Shown: positions 12,541-23,266 of the stretch, piece after piece
Layout of the letters: each line of letters begins with the position of its first letter
Position numbering within the stretch: position 1 is the first letter of the stretch
Source: Corinectria fuckeliana
Taxonomy: Eukaryota; Ascomycota; Sordariomycetes; Hypocreales; Nectriaceae
Length of the DNA: 64,000 nucleotides
Direction of reading: 5' to 3'
Assembly: GCA_019137255.1 (NCBI GenBank)
Contig: WPDH01000217.1
Span: 1-64,000 of the forward strand
Translations under genes and position numbers: made by a program
The notes under the pieces: model-generated
What the model was told of the DNA's origin: nothing
The model's input: only the letters and a program-made list of their open reading frames with translations
Databases searched by the model: none

Positions 12541-13330
12541 ATGTTATTAAATGAACTAGACTCGCCTGTATTGAGCCCCTGGCCCTTTATCATGTTCCTT
12601 TTATCTTCCAAGTCATCGCCATCGAGACTATGGCAGAACAGCGGACGAAGCTTGCTTATGAGAGCCGATGGTGAAAGACAGCGTTCTTTTGCTAAGATAT
12701 TTCATAAAATAGCAGCTAAGGAGGAGGGCAATGTGTGGATCCGGGAGTTCGCCGTATACTACAACATCGTCAAGTCTTGGGATGACTTTGAGGGAGCAGC
12801 TACAGGTGGGGGGTCAAGTTCTTTCAAAAGTGGAGCGGAGTTGACACCATTATTTATTATGCTGCTGATGTTTTTGACAGCCTAGGACTTACGGAAGGAA
12901 CTCAGGCGTTACTGGCGACAAGAGTGACTGGGGTTGTGTTTTTTGTCAGCACGCTGCCGGCGACGGTGATAATGGATAAGGTTGGGCGAAAGCCGATGCT
13001 TTATGTGGGATCGGTGGTCATGTAGATTTCATTGGTGCTCGCAGGTATTATTGTTGCTGCGTTCCATCATGACTGGAACGCTCATGTGGAGGTGGGCTGG
13101 ACGTCCGTGGATGTCTTTTAGGTTTGCCTCGTGGACTCTGGTTTCCGAAATCTTTCCATCGATTTGCTCCAAGGGTGCGACTATGGAAGACATGGACAGG
13201 GTCTTCAGCAGCCATACGGAGTACAGGAAAGGAAGATTCCCTGATGCTGGAGGAAGCTAGGCGAGATGTTGGCTGGGGACTCGAGTTGGAGAATAGTGCA
13301 CTTAGGGCCAACAAGAGACGTGTGCAGTAA
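12541..13330 (+). pseudogene. MFS sugar-transporter pseudogene
   Basis: Pieces of a major-facilitator sugar porter are spread over several frames. Around 12810-13020 one frame reads KFFQKWSGVDTIIYYAADVF, then LGLTEGTQALLATRVTG, then the loop signature DKVGRKPMLYVGSVVM, ending at an in-frame TAG at 13023. Downstream come HHDWNAHVEVGW, SWTLVSEIFPS (the conserved motif before the last helices) and then abruptly MEDMDRVFSSHT, the usual C-terminal tail motif. The last helices are therefore missing, and a final frameshift near 13185 separates the tail. The N-terminal six helices are absent or unrecognisable; only a rough ESPRW-like stretch near 12610-12780 remains. Stops, frameshifts and an internal deletion make it non-functional. 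It once imported hexoses or related polyols or acids. Confidence 0.8.
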
Positions 13331-13407
13331 AATGAAGAAACCGAGTCAGCGGCGGCGTCCCACCATGAAGATGTTGAGCTTAGTCGATGAATAGGGCGAT
13401 CGTTAAT

Positions 13408-13419
13408 GCCCTGATCGGC
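13408..13419 (+). repeat. Left copy of an inverted decamer at the island edge
   Basis: The decamer CCTGATCGGC occurs here, just inside a TTAA, and again inverted at 16952-16961 at the far side. A further direct copy is at 16405-16414. It may be a terminal inverted repeat of the element or a sub-element. Confidence 0.4.
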
Positions 13420-13771
13420 TCGATGTTTCCAAAAGACAAAGGGTCACAAAACCACCCTCGAGGACAGGGATTAGACGCTAAAAAGACGTTCCTTTCCCTC
13501 TCAGGCTAGTAAATTAGCTGTGTGACAGGGTAAACCTTGTCTAGAGGCGCGTCTAAAAGTTATGCACAGTCGCCTGATGTACCTTTTGCCGCTTGATCAA
13601 ATGTGGACTAGTTGCCAAGGAATTTCGCTCTTTTTGACTGATTTTAGGCCTGTTAGATCGAGCACATATGGAAATCACGTATCCCTTTGACTGTCGTAAG
13701 GCAACACTTGGGTCACGCGCAGGGGTCTAGCCAATTAAAGTAAAGCGTATCAACGGTACTTCTAACCCCAC

Positions 13772-15480
13772 CTATTTTATATGGTGATAGAAGTCCTAGC
13801 AATTCCCGGCTCTACACAGAGCTACATTACACTCCTTACACCGATATCGTGACTTCCGTACAGCCCGGCGGCTATTATTGCTAGCTGCTTGCAACGGCTG
13901 CCGTGGCCGGCCCTCGCCTAGCCGTATGTTCCTACAAGCCTGACATGCTAACAGATTCTTATTCTGGACCCAATTGTGCTATAAGACAGGCGTAAATTCG
14001 TCCCTAGTCCGAAACCTTTATCGTGATTGACTTTCTGCTGTGTACGCGGCAATAAGGTCGTTAACGATACATTACCGCTAACAGCCTTGTGATGCCTCTG
14101 GCTTCCACTGCGGCTGCCCTCTTTGCTGTAAGATAAAGCTGTTAATAAGGGCTATTTCTAATAGAAAGTCCCAAGCTAGGGCTTTCTAGCCGCCCCTGCG
14201 TACATAGCGGTCAAGGCCCTAATAAGCTCGCATTTAATCACCACGATCTACAGCGTTTATCTTATTATTATAGATAGCAGTAATAGATAAGATAGAAATC
14301 TCTTTGACAGGCTCGTCACTAAAGAAACACTGTATTAGCCATACTTGCATTTAGTCTGTTATCAGCCTTTTCCTCTTGCGGTTAAGTCTTTTATCACCCT
14401 TAAACACAGTGGTTAGGAATAACATGAGGGTATTGTCTTTCTAAGCGATTTGATTGACTTAGTTATCAGCTGTAGGGATAGCTTTAATGACATTAAATTC
14501 GAGGCTGCCAGCAGCTATGTTATCTGTAGATTTAAGCTTAATCAGTGGCTTATAGATACCACAGTTCCTACAGGCTATACCTATAGCCCTGTGACTATAC
14601 TGTTAAAGTCTTCGAAAGAGGTCAGAGGAAGAGAATAGGTTATCAAGAAATATGTGGTATATAGCTTCTAGCAGCAAATTTACTAGGGTAATAACCACAG
14701 CTTAGGTTGGGTTTAGATGGATTGTCTTCTTCTCTTGTAGCTGCTAGTCCTGCCGTATCCGCCGGAGCTGTGACGGTAGGCGCTAGTAGCTCAGCCGGAT
14801 CCTAACAGGCCCAAACTTCCGGCCCGGCTGGTGCTAAATCCACCACAGGAAATAGCCTCTTTGGGCTACAGCCCAGACTTTAAAGCTGGTGGGAATTAGC
14901 TTTAAAGGGATAGTTATTATCTTAAGGGATTATCTGAGAAAGCAGACTATATACTTATCTACAGCGATAGATATGCCCAGGATATAGAAAATCGTAAATG
15001 TATACTGTATATAACTAGACTATATATTAACCCGGCTAAAGGTCCGGCTAAGAAAGCTTATATTAGGGTTCTTATTAATTATTATAAAGTTATAGATATA
15101 AATATGCTAAGATAATAGCTAAAAGCGGTTATAAGGTATCTATTTAATCATAGGGTGGGTAGGGTGTTAATCCTTAGGTCTAGAAGACTTCTAATAGTTC
15201 TCAATCTGTAGCTCCTTATAAATTCTCATATATATTAAGATTGTAAGCTATATATAGATTTTAGTAATAGAGGTTAGCTTCTAAGCTAACAGCCAGGACT
15301 ACAGCTTTAATCTGCAGCTGCTATCTTTATATTGCTTAAGCTAGTAACTAACCTAGCTGTTAGTATAAAGGACCCAGCTTTCCACTAGGGAAATAGGTAG
15401 GAATTGCTAGAAAAGCAATAGCGGCTCTGGTGGCAGGGCTGTTATCTCGAAAAGCCGGCTTAGAATGGCTATCAGCTTAA
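13772..15480 (-). pseudogene. piggyBac-family transposase relic
   Basis: Read on the minus strand, the sequence carries the order of a fungal piggyBac (DDE_Tnp_1_7) transposase with many stops. From N to C: IYMRIYKELQIENY near 15240, IPYNRF near 15130, then KLIPTSFKVWAVAQRGYFLWWI near 14900 split by stops, LVNLLLEAIYHIFLDN near 14650, GIYKPLIKLKSTDN near 14540, then NAVDRGD, MRAY and LAWDFLLEIALINSFILQQ near 14100-14250. It ends with the Cys-rich tail RYRCKECNVALCRAGNC-stop-DFYHHIK and a TAG at 13772-13774. Several stops are TAG where the family has Trp (TGG), a G-to-A change typical of RIP. The N-terminal limit is uncertain. It cannot encode an active enzyme. Confidence 0.82.
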
Positions 15481-15879
15481 AGTTGTAACCGCGATCCGGG
15501 ACCGGATCAAGTATTAGCCGGCAGGTGTTATTAGTCGGGTGCTCCTGGCGGCTATTATCAGTCCGGATGAAGCTATTGTCATCATAGGCATTAACTGCTT
15601 AGCTGGAGAGCTGTTAGGAATCTATAAGAGGTTACAGAATGAGTTGTATAAGGAATTAGGTAGGGTTAATTTCGCTAACGCTTAGGGTTACTCTATATAC
15701 CTCGGCCTAAGCAGGGGTCATATAGGGCCCGATACAGAGGTGTTGCCTTACGACAGTCAAAGGGATATGCTTAATTGAGAAAAGAACAAAGTTGACAAAA
15801 CGGCCTTTCTGACGGGTTTTAAAGCATACGATACTATAACAGCCCCTAGCCGGTACGATAAGTAGTGAAAATAAAGCCC

Positions 15880-16224
15880 GCGATGTGGATGACCTACTAG
15901 ACGATGTAGAAGACGTAATAATCCTGTATCTGGTCCAGAAATACACCTAGAACGCAGCAGAAGAAGAGACAGCCTTAAGGCCCTAAGGTGTTATCAACCC
16001 AGGCGGGCTAGCAGCCGCGCTTCGCAAGGCACAGTCTTATCTCGAAGGCAACGATCAGTTATTCGAAGAGCTATTCCGGCTGCTAAAGACTGTATTTAAA
16101 GCGTTAGTACGGTGGTTAAGGGCACACACGGAGATGACGAGCACATGTTACCAGAGCATAGAGCAGAAAGTGATGATATTCCTCTATGTTATCAGTCAGG
16201 GCTGCTCACAGCGGACGGGTGGTG
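15880..16224 (+). pseudogene. PIF/Harbinger-like transposase N-terminal fragment
   Basis: One plus-strand frame with only two stops reads DVDDLLDDVEDVIILYLVQK, later GLAAALRKAQSYLEGNDQLF, FRLLKTVFKALVRWL, then YQSIEQKVMIFLYVISQGCS and SQRT. This is the N-terminal helical region seen before the DDE domain in fungal Harbinger (HARBI1-like) transposases. The catalytic part does not follow; after about 16224 the sequence is unrelated. It is either a truncated second element nested beside the piggyBac relic or a captured fragment. The family call rests on recognition, not a search. Confidence 0.6.
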
Positions 16225-16515
16225 TATGCGGGCAGCCGGAAGCAGGTTAGTTGATCTGACGGGACCCAGAAATGTATAACTAACAGACGAGAGGTACCTA
16301 GGGTACAAGCCGGCTCACTATGCATATTCGAAGTCACTTTTGTCGATCCACTTTCTTTGAAAACATTAAGCTGATCAGGGCATAAGTTGAGACGACTCTT
16401 AGGGCCTGATCGGCAGGCTGTAGTTATCATTATCTCAGCGGCCTACAGGTACATTAAGAGCCCTATAAGCTCTTAATATACCCTCGTATGACCCCTGTTA
16501 GCAGGTTATACAAAG

Positions 16516-16584
16516 GGCTCTTACCGCCTTTCTTATCTAGATCTGCCGGCAGAAAAGAAAGGCTCTTACCGCCTTCCTATCTAG
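16516..16584 (+). repeat. Imperfect 24-base direct repeat
   Basis: The word GGCTCTTACCGCCTT followed by a CTATCTAG-like end occurs at 16516-16540 and again at 16561-16584. Further 'gctctta' words occur nearby (about 16460-16480). It lies inside the transposon island and may be part of a subterminal repeat array. Confidence 0.6.
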
Positions 16585-16951
16585 GAGGGGTGCTATAGCT
16601 ATAGTGGCTATAGTGGCTATTACAGTGAGAAGCTTGCTAATTTTCAAGTAAGACCCACTCTAGAAGTTAAAATCCTCCTCTATAACTACTGATTTCCGTG
16701 GTTATAAGAGCTGGCAGAGCTGTGATTATTAGCCTACTTTAATAACCTTAATCAGATAGGTTACTAAGCTACTATAACTAAAACAGGAAAACATAAAAAG
16801 GTATATTAAGACGCTTATATAACTTGTATAATTAGAGTTATCTTAATTTGCTTGTGGAACTGCTGCTGATTTAGGTCTAGTGAGGCATTTTATTTTATTG
16901 ATATCCCCGCTCTAGAGCCACGGTTGTGTTAACCGTAGTTATCAAGGGCGT

Positions 16952-16961
16952 GCCGATCAGG
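16952..16961 (-). repeat. Right copy of the inverted decamer
   Basis: GCCGATCAGG is the reverse complement of the decamer at 13410-13419. A TTAA follows at 16977-16980. See the left copy for interpretation. Confidence 0.4.
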
Positions 16962-16980
16962 CCCTCAAGCTTCTTATTAA

Positions 16981-17930
16981 TCTAAGTTGGATAATTATTC
17001 TCTTACGGATAGACTACAGGTCTGGGTTTTGAGAATGGGTACGTACCCTGTAGCGGGGTCCGGCCCGGGCCAGGCAGCTGGTGGGGCGGGCAAAGTCCCC
17101 CTTCCCAACTCCTGATGACCTGCACAAAGAATTTTCTCTCCCGAACCAAACATGGCGAGGACGCGCAACAGAAAGCAGCAGAAGGCATCGTCTCGTCCAC
17201 GCGTGGCAAGTGCCCGCAGTGAGTAACCGTAACGGAAGCTCTCAAGATACAGCCATCGCACTCGCCACTGGTAGGTACTCAACTTTTCCTTTTTGTCCTC
17301 TCCTCGCGTAGGAGTCATTCTCCGCCCGCAGCGTTTTCTCTCCAGCCACTCTTCTCTCCACGAGTCTTCCTCGCGAAGGTCTTCCACGTGCGTGCGTTTT
17401 GTACTGCCCGTGTGAAGTAGGCTTGGGGTTTTGCAAGTCTCCTCCCTCGGGAACGACTTGATGTAGCTGCAAGAGTTGAAAAGGACCATCATAGTCCCCG
17501 CCCGGTTTGTTCGTTTTTACGGACCACTACCAACACGGGCGAGGCTCCCAGCTGTCCGAAATATCTATTCACCACAAGGCGTTGTTCATTCTTGGGTGAG
17601 TTCATTCTTGGGTGAGTTCATTCTTGGGTGAGTTCATTCTTGGGTGAGTTTATTCTTGAGTGAGTGTTGGTACTGCCAGCGAGCGATAATAGATTTATTT
17701 GGCCGTGTTACCCGGGCTTGGGGGTGCCATACAAAAGCAGGGCGCTCAATGAACACTAAGTACGAAGTAGATTAGAAGGATAGCAGCTTCGCATACGTCA
17801 CCAGGCATATGTAGCTCGACGGCCAATCATTACATAGATCACTCCAATGAGTTCTCCCTTGTGACGCATGAGGAGAGACAATCTTCTACTTTGTGCTCTA
17901 TATTCGTAGAATCCCTGCTCGCCCATCTAC
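16981..17930. other. Upstream region of the malic enzyme gene
   Basis: Composition returns to normal at about 17000. An open frame on the minus strand (16995-17492) shows no domain and is probably chance. The stretch contains a short tandem repeat (17585-17664) and CT-rich leader sequence before the ATG. Confidence 0.5.
17585..17664 (+). repeat. Five tandem copies of a 16-base unit
   Basis: The unit TTCATTCTTGGGTGAG is repeated four times exactly (17585-17648) and a fifth time with two changes (17649-17664). It sits about 270 bases upstream of the malic enzyme start. It could be a variable-number repeat or a set of regulator sites. Confidence 0.9.
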
Positions 17931-20054
17931 ATGATGAGAATCACTTCGCCTTCACCCATCTTTGCACTTCGCCCACGTCTGAAAGCGCATCCATCCTCCC
18001 AGTATTGCGTCCGACGTCACGCAAGCATGCCTCCCAACGCGTCATCCTCCAGGTTTGGCAATCTCCCGCTCAGCACCAGCGGTCCCATCGACTGCGCTCT
18101 CACGGGCACTGCTCTTCTCAACTCGGCCTATCTCAACAAGGGCTCTGCGTTCCCGCCCGAGGAGCGTCAGCGCTTCAACCTCACCGGCTTGCTCCCCCAG
18201 GGCGCCCAGACGCTCGAGCAGCAATGCAAGCGCGCGTACGACCAGTACTCGACGCGGGCGGGTGACTTGGCCAAGAATACGTTTCTCACGTCCCTTAACG
18301 ATCAAAACGAGGTGCTCTACTTTAAGGTAACTTGATGCTCTGGAACGTTGACGACGACTCCCCGCTTACTGAAGGAAGCTACTGCAACTCCATCTCAAGG
18401 AGATGATGAGCGTGGTGTACACTCCAACCGAGGGCGAGGCTATTGAGAACTATTCTCGACTTTTCAGGCGTCCAGAGGGCTGCTTTCTCAACATCAACGA
18501 CGAAGAGCGAGTGCTTCACGACCTGGCGCAGTGGGGAAAACCAGAAGATATCGACTACATCGTCGTGACCGGTCCGTCCGCCTTGACATCCCGATAGCGC
18601 CTTTGACTAACACGAAGTCTAGACGGCGAGGAAATTCTGGGCATCGGTGACCAGGGCATCGGGGGCATCCTCATTTCTGTTGCGAAATTAGTGTTGACGA
18701 CGCTTTGCGGCGGCCTGCATCCGAACCGTACTTTGCCCGTCGTGCTAGACTGCGGGACCGACAACGAGGACCTCTTGAACGACGAGCTGTATCTAGGCCT
18801 CAGGGAGAAGCGCGTCCGAGGCGAGAGGTATGACAAGTTCGTGGACACTTTCGTCAATGCCGCCCGCAAACTCTACCCAAAGGCGTACATCCATTTTGAA
18901 GACTTCGGGCTCAACAATGGTAAGTACTGCAGACGCGCCATCACGGCCAAGCTGTTGCTGATAATTAGCCCCCAGCGAGACGTATGCTTGACCTTTACCG
19001 GCCCAAGTTTGCCTGCTTCAACGACGACGTCCAAGGCACCGGCTGCGTCACTCTGGCGGCCATCATGGCTGGCCTGCACGTCAGCAACCAGAAGCTAAGC
19101 GACCTTCGCTTAGTTGTCTTCGGCGCTGGCAGCGCTGGTGTGGGCATCGCCGATCAAGTCCGGGACGCCATAGCTACCGAAGGAGGCATTAGCCACGAAG
19201 AGGCTGCAAAGCAGATCTGGTGCTCACAAGAACTCCCCGACGTCCTGACACTAAGCTGACCCGCGACCAGGCTGATCGACAAGCCCGGCCTCTTGACTAC
19301 GGATACCGAGACCTCGGACGCCCAAAAGGCCTTTGCGAAAGATGCATCGGAGTGGAAAGACAAGGACACATCTTTTCTATCCGTCATCAAGACCGCCCGC
19401 CCCAACGTGCTCATCGGGACATCCACCGTCCCAGACGCCTTCACCGAGGACATCATCAAGGCCATGGCCGAGCACGCGCCCCGGCCCATCATCCTGCCGC
19501 TCTCCAACCCGACGCGCCTGCACGAAGCCAAGCCCGCGGACCTGCTCGCCTGGACGGACGGCAAAGCGCTGGTGGCCACGGGCTCGCCGTTCGCCCCCGT
19601 GACGGGCCCGTGGGGCGACTCGGGCGCCGACGCAACCATCGACATTGCCGAGTGCAACAACTCGGTCGTCTTCCCGGGCATCGGCCTGGGCTGCGTGCTG
19701 GCGCGGGTGACGCACCTGACGGACCGCATGCTCGTCGCCGCCGTGCAGGGCGTCGCCGCGCTGAGTCCCGCTCTGAGCGACCCGACGGCGCCGCTGCTGC
19801 CGGACGTGACCTCTGTCCGTGACGTGAGCGTCCAGATCGCGCGGAAGGTGATCCAGACGGCTGTCGCGGATGGCGAGGCGACCGTGGAGGGAATTCCGTC
19901 AGAGGAGGAAGAGCTGGAGGAGTGGATTCGAGAGCAGATGTGGAACCCAGTGTATCGCCCACTCAGATTTGTAGAAATGGAAGGGGCGACAAGAGCCGCA
20001 AGAGGCGAGTTGAAGAGGGCGGGGACAGTTCACCGAGATGATCGAGTGCAATAA
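17931..20054 (+). CDS. NAD-dependent malic enzyme, mitochondrial
   Basis: Five exons (17931-18326, 18379-18571, 18623-18919, 18976-19219, 19271-20054) give 637 residues. The enzyme decarboxylates L-malate to pyruvate, producing NADH. The first 33 residues are Arg- and Ser-rich without acidic residues, as in a mitochondrial presequence; a shorter form could start at the ATG at 18027. Family landmarks are HLKEMMSVVYTPTEGEAI, GIGDQGIGG, the metal and NAD contact CFNDDVQGTG, the Rossmann turn VFGAGSAGVGIADQV, and LPLSNPT near the C-terminal part. The four introns are 49-56 bases with recognisable acceptors; the second follows a GTCCGT donor and has CTAAC as branch site. The last 100 residues form an acidic, then basic tail. 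Whether it uses NAD or NADP is inferred from the overall type. Confidence 0.93.
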
Positions 20055-20348
20055 GGAGAGGCTCGAGAAGCACGGTTATATACTACGGCTGGGCATAGAG
20101 AGGGGAAAGCGGCAGATGGATAAGAGGCTCTTACAAGGCTTTAAAGCATGGACTGGCCCTAATACTACGGAGATATAAAACAACAAGACGTAACACAAGA
20201 CGTAACTTGGTTCTTATGCAAAAACCCCCTCTTGGGATTTGCCAGAAAGTCCCAAGAGTAACAACATTACTCGACAGTCGCGGACCTAAAACGCCGACAT
20301 AGTTTGCAATCGCCCACTCCCCTCGAGCTAACACCACGTTGGAGTTGT

Positions 20349-21924
20349 TCAGATAATGCCGGCCCGGGCAGCCTCGCCGCCGCCATCCTGGACGAGCTCC
20401 TCCATCCTCCGCTTACCCTTGCCCAAACCTCCCTCGCCGACTCCCATGCGGCGGGCAACGTACCGCTGGGCAACAGTGCCCACAGAGAGGTCGAGAATCT
20501 CCTCCAGCCACTCGGCAACCCACTCACGGGGGTCTACCCCGCCGCTCTCAATAATGTCTCTAATCTCATCCGGGACGTTAAATTCGGGGGCACCATGGCC
20601 TTCGTCGACAGATCGAGGCGTCAGAGGCGTCGGAGCGTCGAGCCACTGGATCCATTGGGCAGGGATAGACTGGCTGATGGTAGAGAACTCGATATCATGA
20701 ACAGGGTCGAGGATGAGGATGGCGAAGCAAATAATCTCCTCATCTTCTTCCGGCTCCTTCACGGCGGAAGACTGCTTCTCTTGTTCGGCAGAAGCGGTGC
20801 GAGCAAACAGATCTTTGTCCACATCACAGCTGATGGCCTGCACAGCCATGAAAAGGTCGGAGGTTCTGACCGGGTTAGACTCGCTCAGATCCTCTGTAGC
20901 TCTGAGCCTGGCCTGCTCCAATCCACCGTTGGCGGCAAAGTATTCGTGCGCGTACGACTCAACGTTGGCACGACAGAGCTTAGTTCCCTCGGGTAGCCCG
21001 TTGATCAACCCGAGCTCGCGAGGAGCATCGGCTTGCCTCCACCACGGGCCATCACGCCATCCAGCGGCACTGTCGGTGTTGCGGCGGGAGCTGCTCTCCT
21101 GGCCACGCTGGACGACGAGAAGGTCGCCACCCTCGACTTGAGACATGACACGGGCGAAGACGGCATGGATGAGAGGGTCGAGAGAGGGGTAACCAACGAG
21201 ATCGTGAGTGATGTGGATGAGAAGGCGCTCATGGGAGCTGATGGGAGGAGCGAGGGTATGGAGGATGTTGGTAAAGGTGGGAAGGGCGCGATGGCGAAGT
21301 TCGTCACCTGGTATTTGATAAGCTTCGTCATGTAGGGGATGGGGAGTACATACCGTAGTTTCGTAGGCTGCCCACGTCGATTCCCTTGAGCCCCTTGACC
21401 TGCTCTGCCCACCTCTTGGCCTCCTCGTTCTGCTGGATCTGGCTGACGGCGGCTTCGGCTTGCTTCATGGCGGCGCTGGCCGTGGACAAGATGCCACCCC
21501 ACCATCCTCCGCCAGCTGGTTCGGCGGGCGGCTCTTCAATGACGGGTTCGACGGCGGGCTTCCGTTCGGACTCGTGGGCGTCGGAGCTCGTGGCGCTCGG
21601 GGTGAAGGTCGTTCTCAAGCTCCTGGCGCTATCGGTGGACTTGCGGCCGACCAGAGCAGCCTTCTCGTCGGCAGCGGGAGGCGTCGCAGTGGAACGTCGG
21701 GCGGCGACATCCTTGAGTCGGGGCGTGTGGGGGCGGGAAGGCTGCTCCAGCTCGGATTCCAGGTCGGCGAAGATGTCCTTCTCCGCAATGGCCTTGGAGG
21801 CAGCCGAGGTGGGCTTGGACTTGAGGTTGGAGGGTTTCTTGGGCTTGATGTCGATGCCCGAGAAGAGCTCGTCGAGATTGTCGTCGGTGGCGGGAGCAGC
21901 GGCCTTGGTCTTCTTAGACGCCAT
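20349..21924 (-). CDS. MTC1: MTC1-like protein (maintenance of telomere capping 1)
   Basis: Two exons on the minus strand, 21924-21354 and 21307-20349, give 509 residues; an in-frame ATG at 21951 would add nine. The N-terminal 150 residues are low-complexity, with LDELFSGIDIKPKKPSNLK and a Pro/Ser/Glu stretch. The short motif GGGWWGGILSTASAAMKQAE and the C-terminal globular region (HERLLIHITHDLVGYPSLDP to the end) are typical of the fungal Mtc1 family (DUF5427). In yeast, MTC1 mutants show genetic interaction with cdc13-1 telomere capping, and the protein is linked to the Golgi/secretory route; its biochemical role is unknown. The intron (21308-21353) begins GTATGT and rejoins as NYGDELRHRALP. 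The gene is convergent with malic enzyme, with stop codons about 295 bases apart. Confidence 0.82.
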
Positions 21925-23266
21925 GGTCGGGAAGGTTGCAAGGGCAGGCAACGATGGCGGGTGGTCGATGCTATTTGCGGATGGGAGGTGTTGAGTCGTC
22001 TTGTTGGTACTAGGGTCGGGCCGGGAGTTGATATGGAAGAGTTAGAGTGTTATGTGTGCAAAGGCACTGCGTATGGTTTGGCACAGACGCGGGAACTGAA
22101 GGGGACGGGAGCTTGCTAGGGAGGGAGGGACAAGGCACTGCCCGCAGGAGCTTCTCGGCGAGCCAGAACCATAGGTACAAGCCGAGGGAACATGGCTTAC
22201 ATGGCTTTGGCCATGGAGCAACTCAGCACAACAACACAATTGGATATTTCTACAACGCCGCAGCCAGGCGTCATCACTAATGGGACCCCGCATTCTAAAG
22301 AGAGCACACATTATGGAAATGGGGACGCAGGAAGATGGACAAACGAAAGAAAACCACCCAGTTGTAAGTCCATGTGATGGATGTAAATGGGACGCGGTAC
22401 TGCGCTCGGTACTTCTGCTGCAATCTACCCACTGCGGAGATCCCACCCACGAGTAGGACATGCATGAAGTACAACCAAGGTACCGAGTCCGTCCAGGTCC
22501 CCCGAAATCTCAGTGCGCTCCACTGTAGGTAGGTACATAGCCAGTAAAACAGGGGCCCGGCAGGCAGGCGCTGAAGTCCAGTGACAGCACCCGCGGCCCA
22601 GTGAAGATCCAACGGAATGACAGCGCCAGACCCTATACGGCATAGCCCCATGCCTTCCTGCGTCAACAACCCTAATTGGCCAGCGCCCTCCGGCGGAGGA
22701 ACCCCGGAGAAGGGCTCTGGCCGGGGGGGGAGGGTACCAGCGGTACGTACCAGCCGGCCCAGGCCATTGGTCCAGTGCGCGCGGACAGCTAATACGGCGA
22801 GGCAAGGCCTTGGCTTATTCGAACCACGACACCTCGAGAAAATCGACGGCAACCACATCAAGTCAAAGGAGGCGGCCCATCACCGCGTCTCTGATATTTG
22901 ACTCCCAGCGTCATCGCCGTCTTTCTGCCGGAGGCTGGTATTTCCTCCGCTGTGCGACCTGCTTCTTGGCTCTTACTCCTTGCCTTTGCCTTTTGCCTTT
23001 GGCCCCCGTTCTCAAAATTCTTTCGCTGCCCTGGCTCATTCAGACACGCTTCATCTCGCCCGTCTGCCCCGTTCTTACACACTCCTCCCAAGCCGTCCGC
23101 CACTCGGGCTACCTCCTGCCCCGGCTCTTTCCGTCAGCCTGTTTCTTAGCAAACCCGGCCTTTATCTGCGCGTCTTGTTCTTCCGCCGCATGACGCTGTG
23201 AGCGGGCCTGGCTGGCCGCTACACGTCGTGGCTGTACTTCGCAGCCCCAGCTCGTCTCGGCTGATC
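21925..23266. other. Divergent promoter region
   Basis: It separates MTC1 (minus) from the large nuclear protein gene (plus). No gene is recognised. The 400 bases before 23267 are rich in C and T (CTTTGCC and CTCCTCC words), as in long 5' leaders of filamentous fungi. An ATG at 23190 opens only a three-codon frame (atg acg ctg tga), a minimal upstream ORF. Confidence 0.5.

Larger units (their letters stand above)
13403..16980. mobile_element. RIP-like transposon island
   Basis: About 3.6 kb of AT- and TA-rich DNA with dense CTAG, TTAG and TATA words, sharply unlike the GC-rich genes on both sides. It contains a piggyBac transposase relic on the minus strand and a Harbinger-like fragment on the plus strand. 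It is bounded by an imperfect inverted decamer, and both ends sit at or near TTAA (13403-13406 and 16977-16980), the target site of piggyBac elements. Element limits are my proposal. Confidence 0.55.

Noticed and set aside
16995..17492. 165-codon minus-strand frame
   Set aside because: No similarity recognised and located where the malic enzyme promoter should be.
17585..17664. CRISPR-like array
   Set aside because: The copies are directly adjacent with no spacers, in a fungal genome; it is a tandem repeat.
19489..19962. Arg/Pro-rich minus-strand frame
   Set aside because: Antisense of malic enzyme exon 5 with no similarity to known proteins.
23198..23266. Extension of the large nuclear protein by 23 codons
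   Set aside because: It would start at GTG within the leader; the ATG at 23267 is followed by a sensible basic N-terminus.
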